64,000 bases of DNA from Nocardia cyriacigeorgica. GTDB taxonomy: Bacteria > Actinomycetota > Actinomycetes > Mycobacteriales > Mycobacteriaceae. Position numbers and translations under genes: made by a program. Below, piece after piece: positions 55,305-63,605 of this stretch (position 1 is its first letter; each line of letters starts with the position of its first letter). The notes beneath the pieces were generated by a model that did no database searches, had not been told where the DNA came from, and saw only the letters and a list, made by a program, of their open reading frames with translations. Location of the stretch: positions 1 to 64,000 of the forward strand of contig NZ_JAAGVC010000022.1 in the NCBI RefSeq assembly GCF_010858045.1. Reading direction: 5' to 3'.

Positions 55305-56582
55305 CTACTCCGCGCGATGCAATGCGGCGGTAACGGCGCCCACCACCTCGCCGAGCGGGATCTGGCGCTGGTCGCCGGTGGCCATGTTCTTGAGCCCGAT
55401 GGTCTGCTCGGCCAGATCGCGGTCGCCGAGGACCAGGGTGAACTTCGCCCCGGAGCGATCGGCCGCCTTCATCGCGCCCTTCACCCCGCGCCCGCCGTAG
55501 GCCAGGTCGACCCGCACCCCGGCGGCGCGCAGCTGTGCGGCCAGCACCACCATGCGCTGAGTCGCGGCTTCGCCCAGCGGAACGCCGAAGACCTCGCAGC
55601 GCGCCGGATCGCCCGCCGTTTTGCCCTCGGCGGCCAGCGCGAGCACGGTGCGGTCGACGCCGAGACCGAAACCGATTCCCGACAGCGCCTGCCCACCCAG
55701 CTCGGCCATCAGGCCGTCGTAGCGGCCGCCGCCGCCGATCCCGGACTGGGCGCCGAGCCCGTCGTGCACGAATTCGAAGGTGGTCTTGGTGTAGTAGTCC
55801 AGCCCGCGCACCATCCGCGGGTTCACCACATACGGCACGCCCAGCGCGTCGAGGTGGCCGAGTACCTGCTCGAAATGGGTTTTCGCCGATTCCGACAGGT
55901 GATCGATCATCAGCGGCGCGTCGGCCGTCATCTCACGCACCTGCGGACGTTTGTCGTCGAGCACGCGCAGCGGGTTGATCTGGGCGCGGCGGCGGGTCTC
56001 CTCGTCCAGCGGCAGCGCCAGCAGGAACTCCTGCAACAGCTCGCGGTACTGCGGGCGGCAGGTCTCATCGCCGAGCGAGGTGACCTCGAGCCGGAAGCCG
56101 TCCAGCCCCAGACCGCGGAAGCCGGCATCGGCCACGGCGATGACCTCGGCATCCAGCGCTGGATCGTCGATGCCGATGGCCTCGATGCCCACCTGCTGGA
56201 GCTGACGGTAACGGCCGGCCTGCGGGCGCTCGTAGCGGAAGAACGGGCCGGAATAGCACAGCTTGACCGGCAGCTGCCCCCGATCGAGGCCGTGCTCGAT
56301 GACCGCGCGCATCACTCCGGCGGTGCCCTCGGGCCGCAGCGTGACGCTGCGATCGCTGCGGTCGGAGAAGGTGAACATCTCCTTGCTCACCACATCGGTG
56401 GACTCGCCGACACCACGCGCGAACAGCTCGGTGTCCTCGAAGACCGGCAGCTCGATATGCCCGTACCCGGCGAGTCGGGCGGCGCGGATCAGGCCGTCGC
56501 GCACCGCGACGAACTCGGCCGAGCCGGGGGGCACGTAGTCCGGTACCCCCTTCGGGGCGGAGAAGCTGCTGGTCTTGGTCAC
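55305..56582 (-). CDS. hisS: histidyl-tRNA synthetase
   Basis: Class II synthetase of 425 residues that charges tRNA-His. Motifs: APKGVPDYVPP start, motif 2 CYSGPFFRYERPQAGRYRQL, the histidine loops GLDYYTKTTFEFVHDG and GGGGRYDGL, and GIGFGLGVDRT, followed by the anticodon-binding domain (VLGDRDLAEQTIGLKNM). GTG 56582 begins the conserved part. In mycobacteria a glyoxalase-like gene separates hisS from the cyclophilin; it is absent here. Confidence 0.96.
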   Translation of the reverse strand: MTKTSSFSAPKGVPDYVPPGSAEFVAVRDGLIRAARLAGYGHIELPVFEDTELFARGVGESTDVVSKEMFTFSDRSDRSVTLRPEGTAGVMRAVIEHGLDRGQLPVKLCYSGPFFRYERPQAGRYRQLQQVGIEAIGIDDPALDAEVIAVADAGFRGLGLDGFRLEVTSLGDETCRPQYRELLQEFLLALPLDEETRRRAQINPLRVLDDKRPQVREMTADAPLMIDHLSESAKTHFEQVLGHLDALGVPYVVNPRMVRGLDYYTKTTFEFVHDGLGAQSGIGGGGRYDGLMAELGGQALSGIGFGLGVDRTVLALAAEGKTAGDPARCEVFGVPLGEAATQRMVVLAAQLRAAGVRVDLAYGGRGVKGAMKAADRSGAKFTLVLGDRDLAEQTIGLKNMATGDQRQIPLGEVVGAVTAALHRAE

Positions 56583-56766
56583 GATGGTCCAGTTTCCCTC
56601 ACTACCGTGCCTCGAGTCCAACCGGTTTGTCCGCGCGGGTCGCGGCGGGTGCCGGGCGGTCTCAGGTAGAGATGGCACACTCTTAGCCGAACATGACACT
56701 TTCGTAGTGAGAGAACAGCGCACGGCCGGTCTCCGGGCCAGGCCGCCGCACGGGAGGAACGTGGTA

Positions 56767-57645
56767 GTGCCGAGCAACGAACAGCGTCGAGCGGCAGCGA
56801 AACGCAAGCTGGAGCGCCAGCTGGCCAACCGGGCCGCGCGGGCGCGCAAGCGCAAGCAACTCACCATCGCCATGTCGGCGCTCGGCGTCGTCGTCGCGGT
56901 CGCGGCGGTGACCGGCGTGTACTTCCTGACCCGCGGTGAGGACAACGACAACACCGCGGCCGAGACGCCGGACGCCTCGCTGTCGAGCACCCCCATCGCC
57001 GCGCCTCCGCCGCCGGCCAAGGCCAAGCCCGCCACCGTCAGCTGCGCCTATCCCGACAGCCCCAAGCCCGCCGACAAGCCGGCGCAGAAGCCGCGCACCG
57101 AGGGCATCCAGACCACCGGCGACAACGCGACGCTGAGCATCAGCATGGAGACCAGCCAGGGCCCGATCGGCCTGACGCTCAACAACGCCGAATCGCCGTG
57201 CACGGTGAACAGTTTCGCCAGCCTGGCCGGTCAGGGCTTCTTCGACGGCACCAGCTGCCACCGCCTCACCCAGGGCCCCGGCCTGGAGGTGCTGCAGTGC
57301 GGCGATCCTACCGGCACCGGCATGGGCGGACCGGGCTACCAGTTCGACAACGAGTACCCCACCGATCAGTTCGCCCCCGATGATCCGGCCCTGCAGGAAC
57401 CGATCGCCTACAAGCGCGGAGTCATCGCCATGGCCAATGCCGGGCCGGGCACCAACGGAAGCCAGTTCTTCCTGGTCTACGGCGATTCCCAGCTGCCGCC
57501 GAACTACACCATCTTCGGCACCGTCGACGAGACCGGGCTCGCCACCCTGGACAAGATCGCCCAGGCCGGGCAGGACGAGTCCAACGGCCCCGGCGACGGC
57601 AAGCCGAACCAGCCGGTGACGCTGAATTCGGTCCGCATCGACTGA
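56767..57645 (+). CDS. ppiB: membrane-anchored cyclophilin (peptidyl-prolyl cis-trans isomerase)
   Basis: A 292-residue protein: basic N-terminus (QRRAAAKRKLERQLANRAAR), one helix near residues 40-58, a Pro/Ala linker and an extracytoplasmic cyclophilin domain with GFFDGTSCHRLTQGPG, GMGGPGYQFDNEYP and NGSQFFLVYGDS active-site segments. Matches the mycobacterial Rv2582-type PpiB. GTG 56767 begins VPSNEQRR, the conserved start, and has GGAGG upstream. Divergent from hisS; followed by a 17-bp hairpin terminator. Confidence 0.92.
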   Translation: MPSNEQRRAAAKRKLERQLANRAARARKRKQLTIAMSALGVVVAVAAVTGVYFLTRGEDNDNTAAETPDASLSSTPIAAPPPPAKAKPATVSCAYPDSPKPADKPAQKPRTEGIQTTGDNATLSISMETSQGPIGLTLNNAESPCTVNSFASLAGQGFFDGTSCHRLTQGPGLEVLQCGDPTGTGMGGPGYQFDNEYPTDQFAPDDPALQEPIAYKRGVIAMANAGPGTNGSQFFLVYGDSQLPPNYTIFGTVDETGLATLDKIAQAGQDESNGPGDGKPNQPVTLNSVRID

Positions 57646-57659
57646 TTTCCCGTCCCTCG

Positions 57660-57698
57660 AGATCGGGCCCGCGACCGCACTGGTCGCGGGCCCGATCT
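57660..57698. terminator. 17-bp perfect hairpin terminator after ppiB
   Basis: AGATCGGGCCCGCGACC-GCACT-GGTCGCGGGCCCGATCT, the longest perfect hairpin seen in the window, 14 bases after the ppiB stop. It marks a sharp transcription boundary on the left side of the conjugation-like module. Confidence 0.85.
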
Positions 57699-58050
57699 AT
57701 CGGTGGCGAACCTGCTCCGGCGCCGTCATCGTTCGGCCGTTTCGACCTCGAACCGAAGATCATCCGGCGAGTTCGGTTCCGTGCCGGAAATGTGCGATAT
57801 ATGCTGATGAGCGGTCCGCTAGGAACGACTGGGCCGGGTGTTCTCGGGTAATCTCGTAATACGGAGTGCGCGTAGCGAAGTCGGCGGCGCGAGCTCCCGG
57901 TGTTCGCACAGGCGGGCCAGGGATCGCCGGGCGGCCACCTTTCGCATGGCGGTTGTATCGATGACGTAAGAAGTCGATGACATATGAAGCGGCGTTCATG
58001 ACGAAGCACCACAATCATCCATAGGGATCACCGCAGCATCGGGAGCAGCC
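57699..58050. other. gene-poor boundary region before the transfer module
   Basis: About 350 bp with a lower GC content than neighbours and no supported gene. An 84-codon minus-strand frame (57760-58014) has no recognisable features. TCGATGACRTA occurs twice 16 bp apart (57958-57968, 57974-57984), possibly an operator. The true junction of the putative integrated element could lie here, but no att repeat was recognised. Confidence 0.5.
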
Positions 58051-58677
58051 ATGTCCGAGGAACTGGACGATATCGGCCGGGAAACCGCGGCCATGATGAA
58101 GACCATGTTGCAGATCGCGACCCTGGTCGCGCTGAAAACCCGGGAGCGTGGTCAGAAGGAAGCCGAGGCCAGAGCCAAGCTCACCGAGGCCAAGATCAAA
58201 GAAGCGCGTGAGGCGCAGATCCGTGAGGCCCGCGAATCCAAGTCCAAGGATCCGCGCAATATCGAACTGGCCCAGATGATTTCCCGGCCCGCGCCGGAGA
58301 AGACGCTCGGCCAGGAGAAGGTGATGGGGCTGGCGCAGCAGGCCACCGCCACGGTCGAGCGCGAGAGCATGCCCTACCGGGGTGTTTCGCTGCACAAGGA
58401 CCGGCCCTCCTCGCTCCCCGCCCCCACCGGCGGGTCCATCGCCGCCGCCACGGCCAAGGCCGCCATCCGCTACGACTCCCCGGAACGCCGCGCCGCGCTG
58501 GCCGCACATCTGGCCAAGATCGGTATCGCGCCGGAAATCGCCGCGGTGCGCATGTTCATGGAGATCGGCCAGGCCAAGCCGCCCATCGAGGCCATCCGCA
58601 CCCGCCCCGAGCCTGGTCTGGAAATCCTCACCGGCAGGGACCAGGAGCGCACCCGCGGACTCGAACGCACCCGCTGA
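58051..58677 (+). CDS. charged helical protein of unknown function
   Basis: A 208-residue cytoplasmic protein starting ATG 58051 after GGGAGC. The first 85 residues are an alternating Lys/Glu/Arg/Ala helix (ARAKLTEAKIKEAREAQIR), probably coiled coil; the last 70 contain RYDSPERRAALAAHLAKIG and a small helical domain. It is the only plus-strand gene in the transfer region and converges on the DUF4913 gene. I do not recognise a family; it could be an accessory protein of the mobile element. Confidence 0.65.
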   Translation: MSEELDDIGRETAAMMKTMLQIATLVALKTRERGQKEAEARAKLTEAKIKEAREAQIREARESKSKDPRNIELAQMISRPAPEKTLGQEKVMGLAQQATATVERESMPYRGVSLHKDRPSSLPAPTGGSIAAATAKAAIRYDSPERRAALAAHLAKIGIAPEIAAVRMFMEIGQAKPPIEAIRTRPEPGLEILTGRDQERTRGLERTR

Positions 58678-58691
58678 TCACACCGTTCGTC

Positions 58692-58719
58692 CGGCGCCCG
58701 TCGAATTCGGCGGGCGCCG
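58692..58719. terminator. hairpin between convergent genes
   Basis: CGGCGCCCG (58692-58700) and CGGGCGCCG (58711-58719) flank a 10-base loop, midway between stops at 58677 and 58737. Probable bidirectional terminator of the transfer operon and the charged helical protein. Confidence 0.65.
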
Positions 58720-58736
58720 CGTCGTCTTCGGACCGC

Positions 58737-59123
58737 TCAGGTGGTGCGGCTGTATTCGTCGGGGTTGCTGAACAAGCCCTCCGGATAGGTGGCGACCGGG
58801 AGCCTGGTGAGCATCTCCTTGTGTCCGTGCCGCACACTGCAGTACTTGAACGGGCCCTTCGGGTCGAACAGGACCGCCATGTGCTTATCGGCATGGTTGA
58901 GCAACCAGATGCTCATCCCCGTGGTCGGATCCTGCCGGAAGAATTCGAAGGCCCGCCACACCGCCTCCAGCCGGGCCACCGCTTCCTTGTGCCGCCACCA
59001 TTCCGGGCACCACACGGTGTCGTTGATGTCGGTGACCTGTCGCTGATACAGCCCGGTCAGGTAGTTGTGCACGAACTCCCCGACATCGTGGTATTCGGTT
59101 TCCGGCTGCTCATTGCTGGTCAA
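58737..59123 (-). CDS. DUF4913 protein
   Basis: About 128 residues with a DUF4913 domain: TVWCPEWWRHKEAVARLEAV and the NHADKHMAVLFDPKGPF segment. This family typically sits beside the coupling-protein gene of actinobacterial conjugative elements. The TTG at 59123 is chosen because GGAGG lies nine bases upstream and it overlaps the coupling-protein gene by 14 bp; a GTG at 59159 would give a longer form. Function unknown. Confidence 0.75.
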   Translation of the reverse strand: MTSNEQPETEYHDVGEFVHNYLTGLYQRQVTDINDTVWCPEWWRHKEAVARLEAVWRAFEFFRQDPTTGMSIWLLNHADKHMAVLFDPKGPFKYCSVRHGHKEMLTRLPVATYPEGLFSNPDEYSRTT

Positions 59124-60954
59124 GTGGACGAACCTCCTCGATCTGGCCGGAACCGGCACCCGGTTCCGCTGACGGTATTGCCTTGCTCAGCGACGGCGCC
59201 GGGATCAGATCGGTGATCACGGTCTTGCGCTGCGGATCGTGCTGCTCGATCGACTGCTGCACCGCTGCCGCGTAATCGCCTTCCCACCAGGGGACGGTGC
59301 GCACCAGCACCGGCGGCGCACCGGAGGGGAAGACGATGACCCGCCCGCGCGGCAGGGTCGCCAGCGCCTGCACCGTGAAGGTCTTCGACGAACCCAGCGA
59401 GCGCGAATAACTCTTGCTGCCCTTGGATTCCGATACCGACGCCGAAATCGACGAATGCTCGCCGATCGCCTCGGAACGCTCACGCAAGAAGTTCGTATCG
59501 TCGACGCCGCTGCCGAGCACCTTGATATTGGCCGCCGACCACAGGGCGTTCATGCCGGCTTCGCCCCAGCAACGCACGCCCTGGGCCCACGATTGCAGCA
59601 CGGTCATCACCACGATGCCGCGCGAACCGAAATGGCTGTACTGCTTGGGCAGATCCTTCCAGCGAACCACGTTGGCGGCCTCGTCCAGCACGGCGAGCAG
59701 CGGTATCGGCAAGCGTCCGCCCGCCGACCGCGCGGCCTTGCGCATGGCGATATCGATCACCGCCTCGGTCAGCGCACTGACCAGTGGTGAGGCCGACCCC
59801 CGGCCCTCGAGCGAGAGGCTGTAAAGGGTGCCGTTGCGCTCGATGAAATCCAATTCGTCGAACTGCTGGCGACTTCCGCCGGGGGTGACCCACGGGTGCA
59901 CATTGGTGAGCTTGAGGCAGCGCACCATCTTCTTGGCGGTACCGAAGATACCGCTGCGCGTGCGGTCGTCGGTGTTGTATTGCGAGGCCAGGCCGGAGGC
60001 GGTGAAATCGTGCCCGGTATCGCGCAGCAGCTGAATCGGCTCGATATTGCCCGGGTTGGTGACCCACTCCCACACCTGGGTGATCGGTTTGCCGCCGACC
60101 GCCGCGGCGAGAAACAGCCCGGCCAGCAGATCTTCGGCTTCCGGATCGAAGAACGCGTCGGTCTTGGCGTCGGAACCGTCGTCGCCGTCGGCGAAATGGC
60201 CGGCCAGCCGGGCGGCGCGCATTTCGCAGCCTTCGTGGCGGGCATCCACCCAGCCCAGCGGATCCCAATACCAGCTGGCCTCCTCGCCCGCCACGCCCTG
60301 CGGGTCGAAGACGAAGGTGGGCGATCCCTTGGCCGCGCGGACGTCACGGGTCGCGTCGACCACGTCACGCTTGTTCGAGGTGGCGAGCACGGGACCGATG
60401 GCGGTGAGGATGGCCGGGATGACGCGGGAGGTCGACTTGCCCTGACGCGGCCCCCAGATATCGAGGTGCAGATCCTCATACGAGCCGTACAGCATCACAC
60501 CGTCGGCGACGCCGATACCGATGGGCACACCGGGAGCGTCGTCGTAGCCGAGGCGCACGCCGAGTTGCTTGGCCTTCTCGCGCACGCCGGCCTCGGTGAG
60601 CGAGGCGATGGCGCTGCCGTTGCCCATCACGTCGGCCTTGTCGTCGACGCCGAGCCTGCCCTTGTTGCGGCGGGCCTGCAGCCGCCGCCGGATGACCACC
60701 ACGGCGATGGCCGTGGCGATGACGAGCAGCAGGATGACGGTCGCCCCGCGCGGCCAGTGCAGTTTGCCGCGGATCAAACCGGCCACGATCTCGATCGGGT
60801 TCACCGGGATGTCCTGGCGGGTCACCGCGAGCAGATTGCCCAGATGCAGGGCCAGCCACAGGGTGGCGAGGACGGCGCCGACCACGTAGATCAGGATGAG
60901 GGTGCCGTCGGGTCCGACAACTGCCGGATCCTTCACCGGTTTCTTTTTCGCCAT
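59110..60954 (-). CDS. VirD4/TraD-type coupling ATPase
   Basis: A 614-residue type IV coupling protein that would hand DNA to the transfer channel. Two N-terminal helices (about residues 18-45 and 70-88) anchor it; Walker A GPRQGKST is at 168-175 and Walker B LLAVLDEA at 419-426, with the TraD-like segment KVLGSGVDDTNFL later. ATG 60954 follows AGGAGG. The last 14 bases overlap the DUF4913 gene, and a lipoprotein gene is 35 bp upstream. Confidence 0.88.
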   Translation of the reverse strand: MAKKKPVKDPAVVGPDGTLILIYVVGAVLATLWLALHLGNLLAVTRQDIPVNPIEIVAGLIRGKLHWPRGATVILLLVIATAIAVVVIRRRLQARRNKGRLGVDDKADVMGNGSAIASLTEAGVREKAKQLGVRLGYDDAPGVPIGIGVADGVMLYGSYEDLHLDIWGPRQGKSTSRVIPAILTAIGPVLATSNKRDVVDATRDVRAAKGSPTFVFDPQGVAGEEASWYWDPLGWVDARHEGCEMRAARLAGHFADGDDGSDAKTDAFFDPEAEDLLAGLFLAAAVGGKPITQVWEWVTNPGNIEPIQLLRDTGHDFTASGLASQYNTDDRTRSGIFGTAKKMVRCLKLTNVHPWVTPGGSRQQFDELDFIERNGTLYSLSLEGRGSASPLVSALTEAVIDIAMRKAARSAGGRLPIPLLAVLDEAANVVRWKDLPKQYSHFGSRGIVVMTVLQSWAQGVRCWGEAGMNALWSAANIKVLGSGVDDTNFLRERSEAIGEHSSISASVSESKGSKSYSRSLGSSKTFTVQALATLPRGRVIVFPSGAPPVLVRTVPWWEGDYAAAVQQSIEQHDPQRKTVITDLIPAPSLSKAIPSAEPGAGSGQIEEVRPLDQQ

Positions 60955-60989
60955 ACCTGCCTCCTGATTGATCCGTGTGGAAAGCGTTG

Positions 60990-61601
60990 TCACCGATAGC
61001 CGTCGAGCCGCCAGCCGTCCGGGGTGCGGACCACGGTGGCGATGACGGTGGCGGGCGGTAGCGGCTCCTCGCGTCCGTCGGGGTAGACGACGGTCTGTTC
61101 GATGCCGATCTTGAATTGCTGCACGTTCGGATCCGCACCGGCCGGCGCCTTCTCGCCGGACGCGAAGGTGAAGGCGTCGATCCTGGCGCCCGCGTCTGCC
61201 CACTCGGCCCAGCGCAGGGACGGTTTGGGAGTCTCGCCGCCGGTGCTGGCGCCCTCCACGACGCGAATCAGGCTGGGACCGAGCCATTTCCGTGCCCGCA
61301 CCAGTGACGCGCCCTGATCCTCGCCGACCGGATTCCAGGTGTAGATCTCACGCAGGGCCGCGACCGCCACGCCCTCGGGCGTGACCGGGTCCGGTGCCGG
61401 AACAGCTTCGAGCTGACGGGTGGTCGAAGTAGCGGGTCCGCTGCCCGGACCTGCCTGCCCGTCGTCTTCGCGACCGCAGGCCGCGCTCATCATCGCGATG
61501 CCCGTCACCAGCACCACCACCAGTTTCGCCCGCGCCGATACCCTGCTCTTCCAGGCTAACCGTCCCCGCCGCCGGTTCGGCGCTGCCGCACGCGTGTTCA
61601 C
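60990..61601 (-). CDS. lipoprotein of the transfer module
   Basis: A 203-residue protein with a basic N-terminus, a hydrophobic stretch (about 27-40) and a cysteine at residue 42 in MMSAACGRED, a lipobox-like site, followed by a Gly/Ser/Pro linker and an NTF2-like or VirB8/TcpC-like beta-rich domain (IGIEQTVVYPDGREE, TVVRTPDGWRLDGY). GTG 61601 overlaps the stop of the hydrolase gene (GTGA), indicating coupling. Domain assignment to VirB8-like proteins is tentative. Confidence 0.6.
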   Translation of the reverse strand: MNTRAAAPNRRRGRLAWKSRVSARAKLVVVLVTGIAMMSAACGREDDGQAGPGSGPATSTTRQLEAVPAPDPVTPEGVAVAALREIYTWNPVGEDQGASLVRARKWLGPSLIRVVEGASTGGETPKPSLRWAEWADAGARIDAFTFASGEKAPAGADPNVQQFKIGIEQTVVYPDGREEPLPPATVIATVVRTPDGWRLDGYR

Positions 61602-63280
61602 AGCACTCTCCTCGCTCGTGCGTCGCCGGGCACCGGCGCCTCGGCCACCCCACCCGCGGAACCCGCGGTCGCGCCCGGCGCGGAGCGGATCATCTGCCCG
61701 TCACCGGCGTAGACGCCCACCTGCGCGGGACCACGCGGTCCGAAATCGCTGAACACCAGGTCACCCGGCTCGATCGCGCTCAACGGCACCTCCACTCCGG
61801 CTTCCCACTGCTGTTCGGCAGTGCGCGGCAGGGTGATCGAGCCCGAGGACGCCGCGAAGACCGCCGCCGCGGTCAGACCCGGACCGTCCAGGCCGCCGCC
61901 GGTGGGCCCCTGCGGGCCACCGCCGCCCCACACGTACGGGGTGCCGAGCCACTCGTGGGCCGCCTGCACGACCTGGCTGCCCTCGGTCCCCTCCCCCGGC
62001 ACGAATCGTCCGAGCGATCCCGGCGCACGGTACTGCGGCTCCATCGCCAGGATGTTCGCCACGTACGGGTGGGTCTCGGAATAATGCGCGGCAACCTGAT
62101 TCGGCATGCCGCCGGAGGCGAGTACGGCGCCCTCACCGGCGTTGTAGGCGGCCAGCGTCAAGGAGACCAGATCACCCTGCACCCGGCCCTGCGACAGCCA
62201 GCCGGAGATCTTGTGCGCGATGGCGCACATATAGCGACCCTGACCGACGATGGCGTCACCGTCGTCCCACACACTGGCCACACCATTGCCGTCGGCATCG
62301 ATCACATACGGTTGGCCGTCATCGGGATTGATGCTCGCCGCCGTTCCCGGGAGGAACTGCGCCAATCCCTGCGCGCCCGCGGGCGAGGTGGCGCCCCGGC
62401 GGAAGCCGGACTCCTGCCTGCCCTGGGCGGCCAGCAGCGACGGCGTGATCTCCGGGCAGATCGAACCGGCGCGCCGGTACCAGATCTCGAGTTCGGGCGG
62501 AACCTTGCCATCGGCGAGCGCTCCTCCCGCGCTGCCGAAGCCACGCACACAGCGTGGGTCGTCGGAGAACGCGCGCGCACCACCGACATCCGGAGTCGGG
62601 GCGCCCTCCAGCCACGGCATCGGATCTATCTGACGGCCACCGGTGAACCGCCCACCCGGCACCACCTCGAAATGCAGGTGCGGGCCGCTGGATTCGCCGG
62701 CCGAGCCGACATAGCCGATATGCTGCCCGGCCCGAACGGTCTCCCCCACCCGCACCAGGACGCCGCTGTCCCACATATGGCCGTACACCGCCGAATACGC
62801 GCGGCCGTTGGTGTCGACCGAGTCGACAACGATCCAGTTACCGAATCCGGACGCCGGACCGGCCGCGACCACCCGGCCGTCGCCGACCGAGAAGATCGGC
62901 GTGCCGTCGGCGGCCGCCATGTCCACACCCTTGTGCCCGCCACCGCGCGAGCCGAAGACGTCGGAAATGCTGTAGGTGCCGGTGGCCAACGGCAACGTCC
63001 GCCGCAGCGACCCGACACCGGCGGCCAGCGACGGCGTCGCGGTGACGGCCGGATTCGCCTGCGCCGCAGGTGTGCCCGTGCCGGATGTGGGCGAGGCACC
63101 GGCGGCCCGTGGATCGCCGGGCGCATAACCACCCAGCGGCGGCAGCATCGTCTGGGTGGGACCGAGAACCTCGCCGCCCTCGCACGGGTCGTCCACCGAG
63201 GGCAGCACGATCACCACCACCAGCGTCATCAGGCCGAGCGCGGCTCCGACGACGAGCGCCAGCACCGAGCGCACGTTCAT
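61598..63280 (-). CDS. three-domain cell-wall hydrolase with inactive NlpC/P60 domain
   Basis: A 560-residue exported protein with an N-terminal anchor helix (about 5-28). Residues 95-215 are an M23 endopeptidase domain with zinc ligands H116, D120 and H203 (HKGVD, GPHLHFEV). Residues 275-400 are a lytic transglycosylase domain with catalytic E290 (GRQESGF). Residues 430-555 are an NlpC/P60 fold in which the catalytic Cys is glycine (LDGPGL) and the usual His is Gln. Probably opens the wall for the transfer channel, like VirB1. Coupled to the lipoprotein gene. Confidence 0.85.
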   Translation of the reverse strand: MNVRSVLALVVGAALGLMTLVVVIVLPSVDDPCEGGEVLGPTQTMLPPLGGYAPGDPRAAGASPTSGTGTPAAQANPAVTATPSLAAGVGSLRRTLPLATGTYSISDVFGSRGGGHKGVDMAAADGTPIFSVGDGRVVAAGPASGFGNWIVVDSVDTNGRAYSAVYGHMWDSGVLVRVGETVRAGQHIGYVGSAGESSGPHLHFEVVPGGRFTGGRQIDPMPWLEGAPTPDVGGARAFSDDPRCVRGFGSAGGALADGKVPPELEIWYRRAGSICPEITPSLLAAQGRQESGFRRGATSPAGAQGLAQFLPGTAASINPDDGQPYVIDADGNGVASVWDDGDAIVGQGRYMCAIAHKISGWLSQGRVQGDLVSLTLAAYNAGEGAVLASGGMPNQVAAHYSETHPYVANILAMEPQYRAPGSLGRFVPGEGTEGSQVVQAAHEWLGTPYVWGGGGPQGPTGGGLDGPGLTAAAVFAASSGSITLPRTAEQQWEAGVEVPLSAIEPGDLVFSDFGPRGPAQVGVYAGDGQMIRSAPGATAGSAGGVAEAPVPGDARARRVL

Positions 63281-63296
63281 GACACCCTCGCAGGGT

Positions 63297-63605
63297 TCAC
63301 GTGCGGCGCCGGGCTTCGTTGAGCGTGTCGGCCAGCGCCCGGTTCATCTCCGCCGCCGCCGCCAACTGCTGCTGCAACAGTGCGACCTTGCGGCGCAGGG
63401 CGACGGCGTCCATCCGTTCCAGGCTCGGGCCTTCCGCGGCCCGCACCCAGTTGCGCACCGAATTGGTATGCACGCCGATCTGTTCGGCGACCACCCGGCA
63501 CGCCTCCGATTCGCTGCGTAGTTTTCCGGTGAGCGCGATGACCTGCTCGACGGCGGCGTCACGCACCTCGGGCGACACTTTGCGATAAGACCGGTGCGGC
63601 ATCAT
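63297..63605 (-). CDS. IS3-OrfA-like DNA-binding protein without OrfB
   Basis: A 102-residue protein with a helix-turn-helix like the first frame of IS3-family transposases (YRKVSPEVRDAAVEQV, IGVHTNSVRNWVRAAEG) and a C-terminal Leu-rich coiled coil. It overlaps the upstream transfer gene by ATGA and precedes the hydrolase by 16 bp, so it is part of the operon. No transposase OrfB, frameshift signal or terminal inverted repeat is next to it. Probably a captured OrfA used as a regulator or DNA-binding accessory. Confidence 0.7.
   Translation of the reverse strand: MMPHRSYRKVSPEVRDAAVEQVIALTGKLRSESEACRVVAEQIGVHTNSVRNWVRAAEGPSLERMDAVALRRKVALLQQQLAAAAEMNRALADTLNEARRRT

Noticed and set aside
57760..58014. 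84-codon minus-strand frame in the boundary region
   Set aside because: No ribosome-binding site of note, no recognisable domain, and codon use unlike the neighbours. It may be chance in a lower-GC stretch.
63297..63605. Complete IS3 insertion sequence
   Set aside because: Only the OrfA-like frame is present, without OrfB, terminal inverted repeats or target duplication, and it is embedded in overlapping transfer genes.
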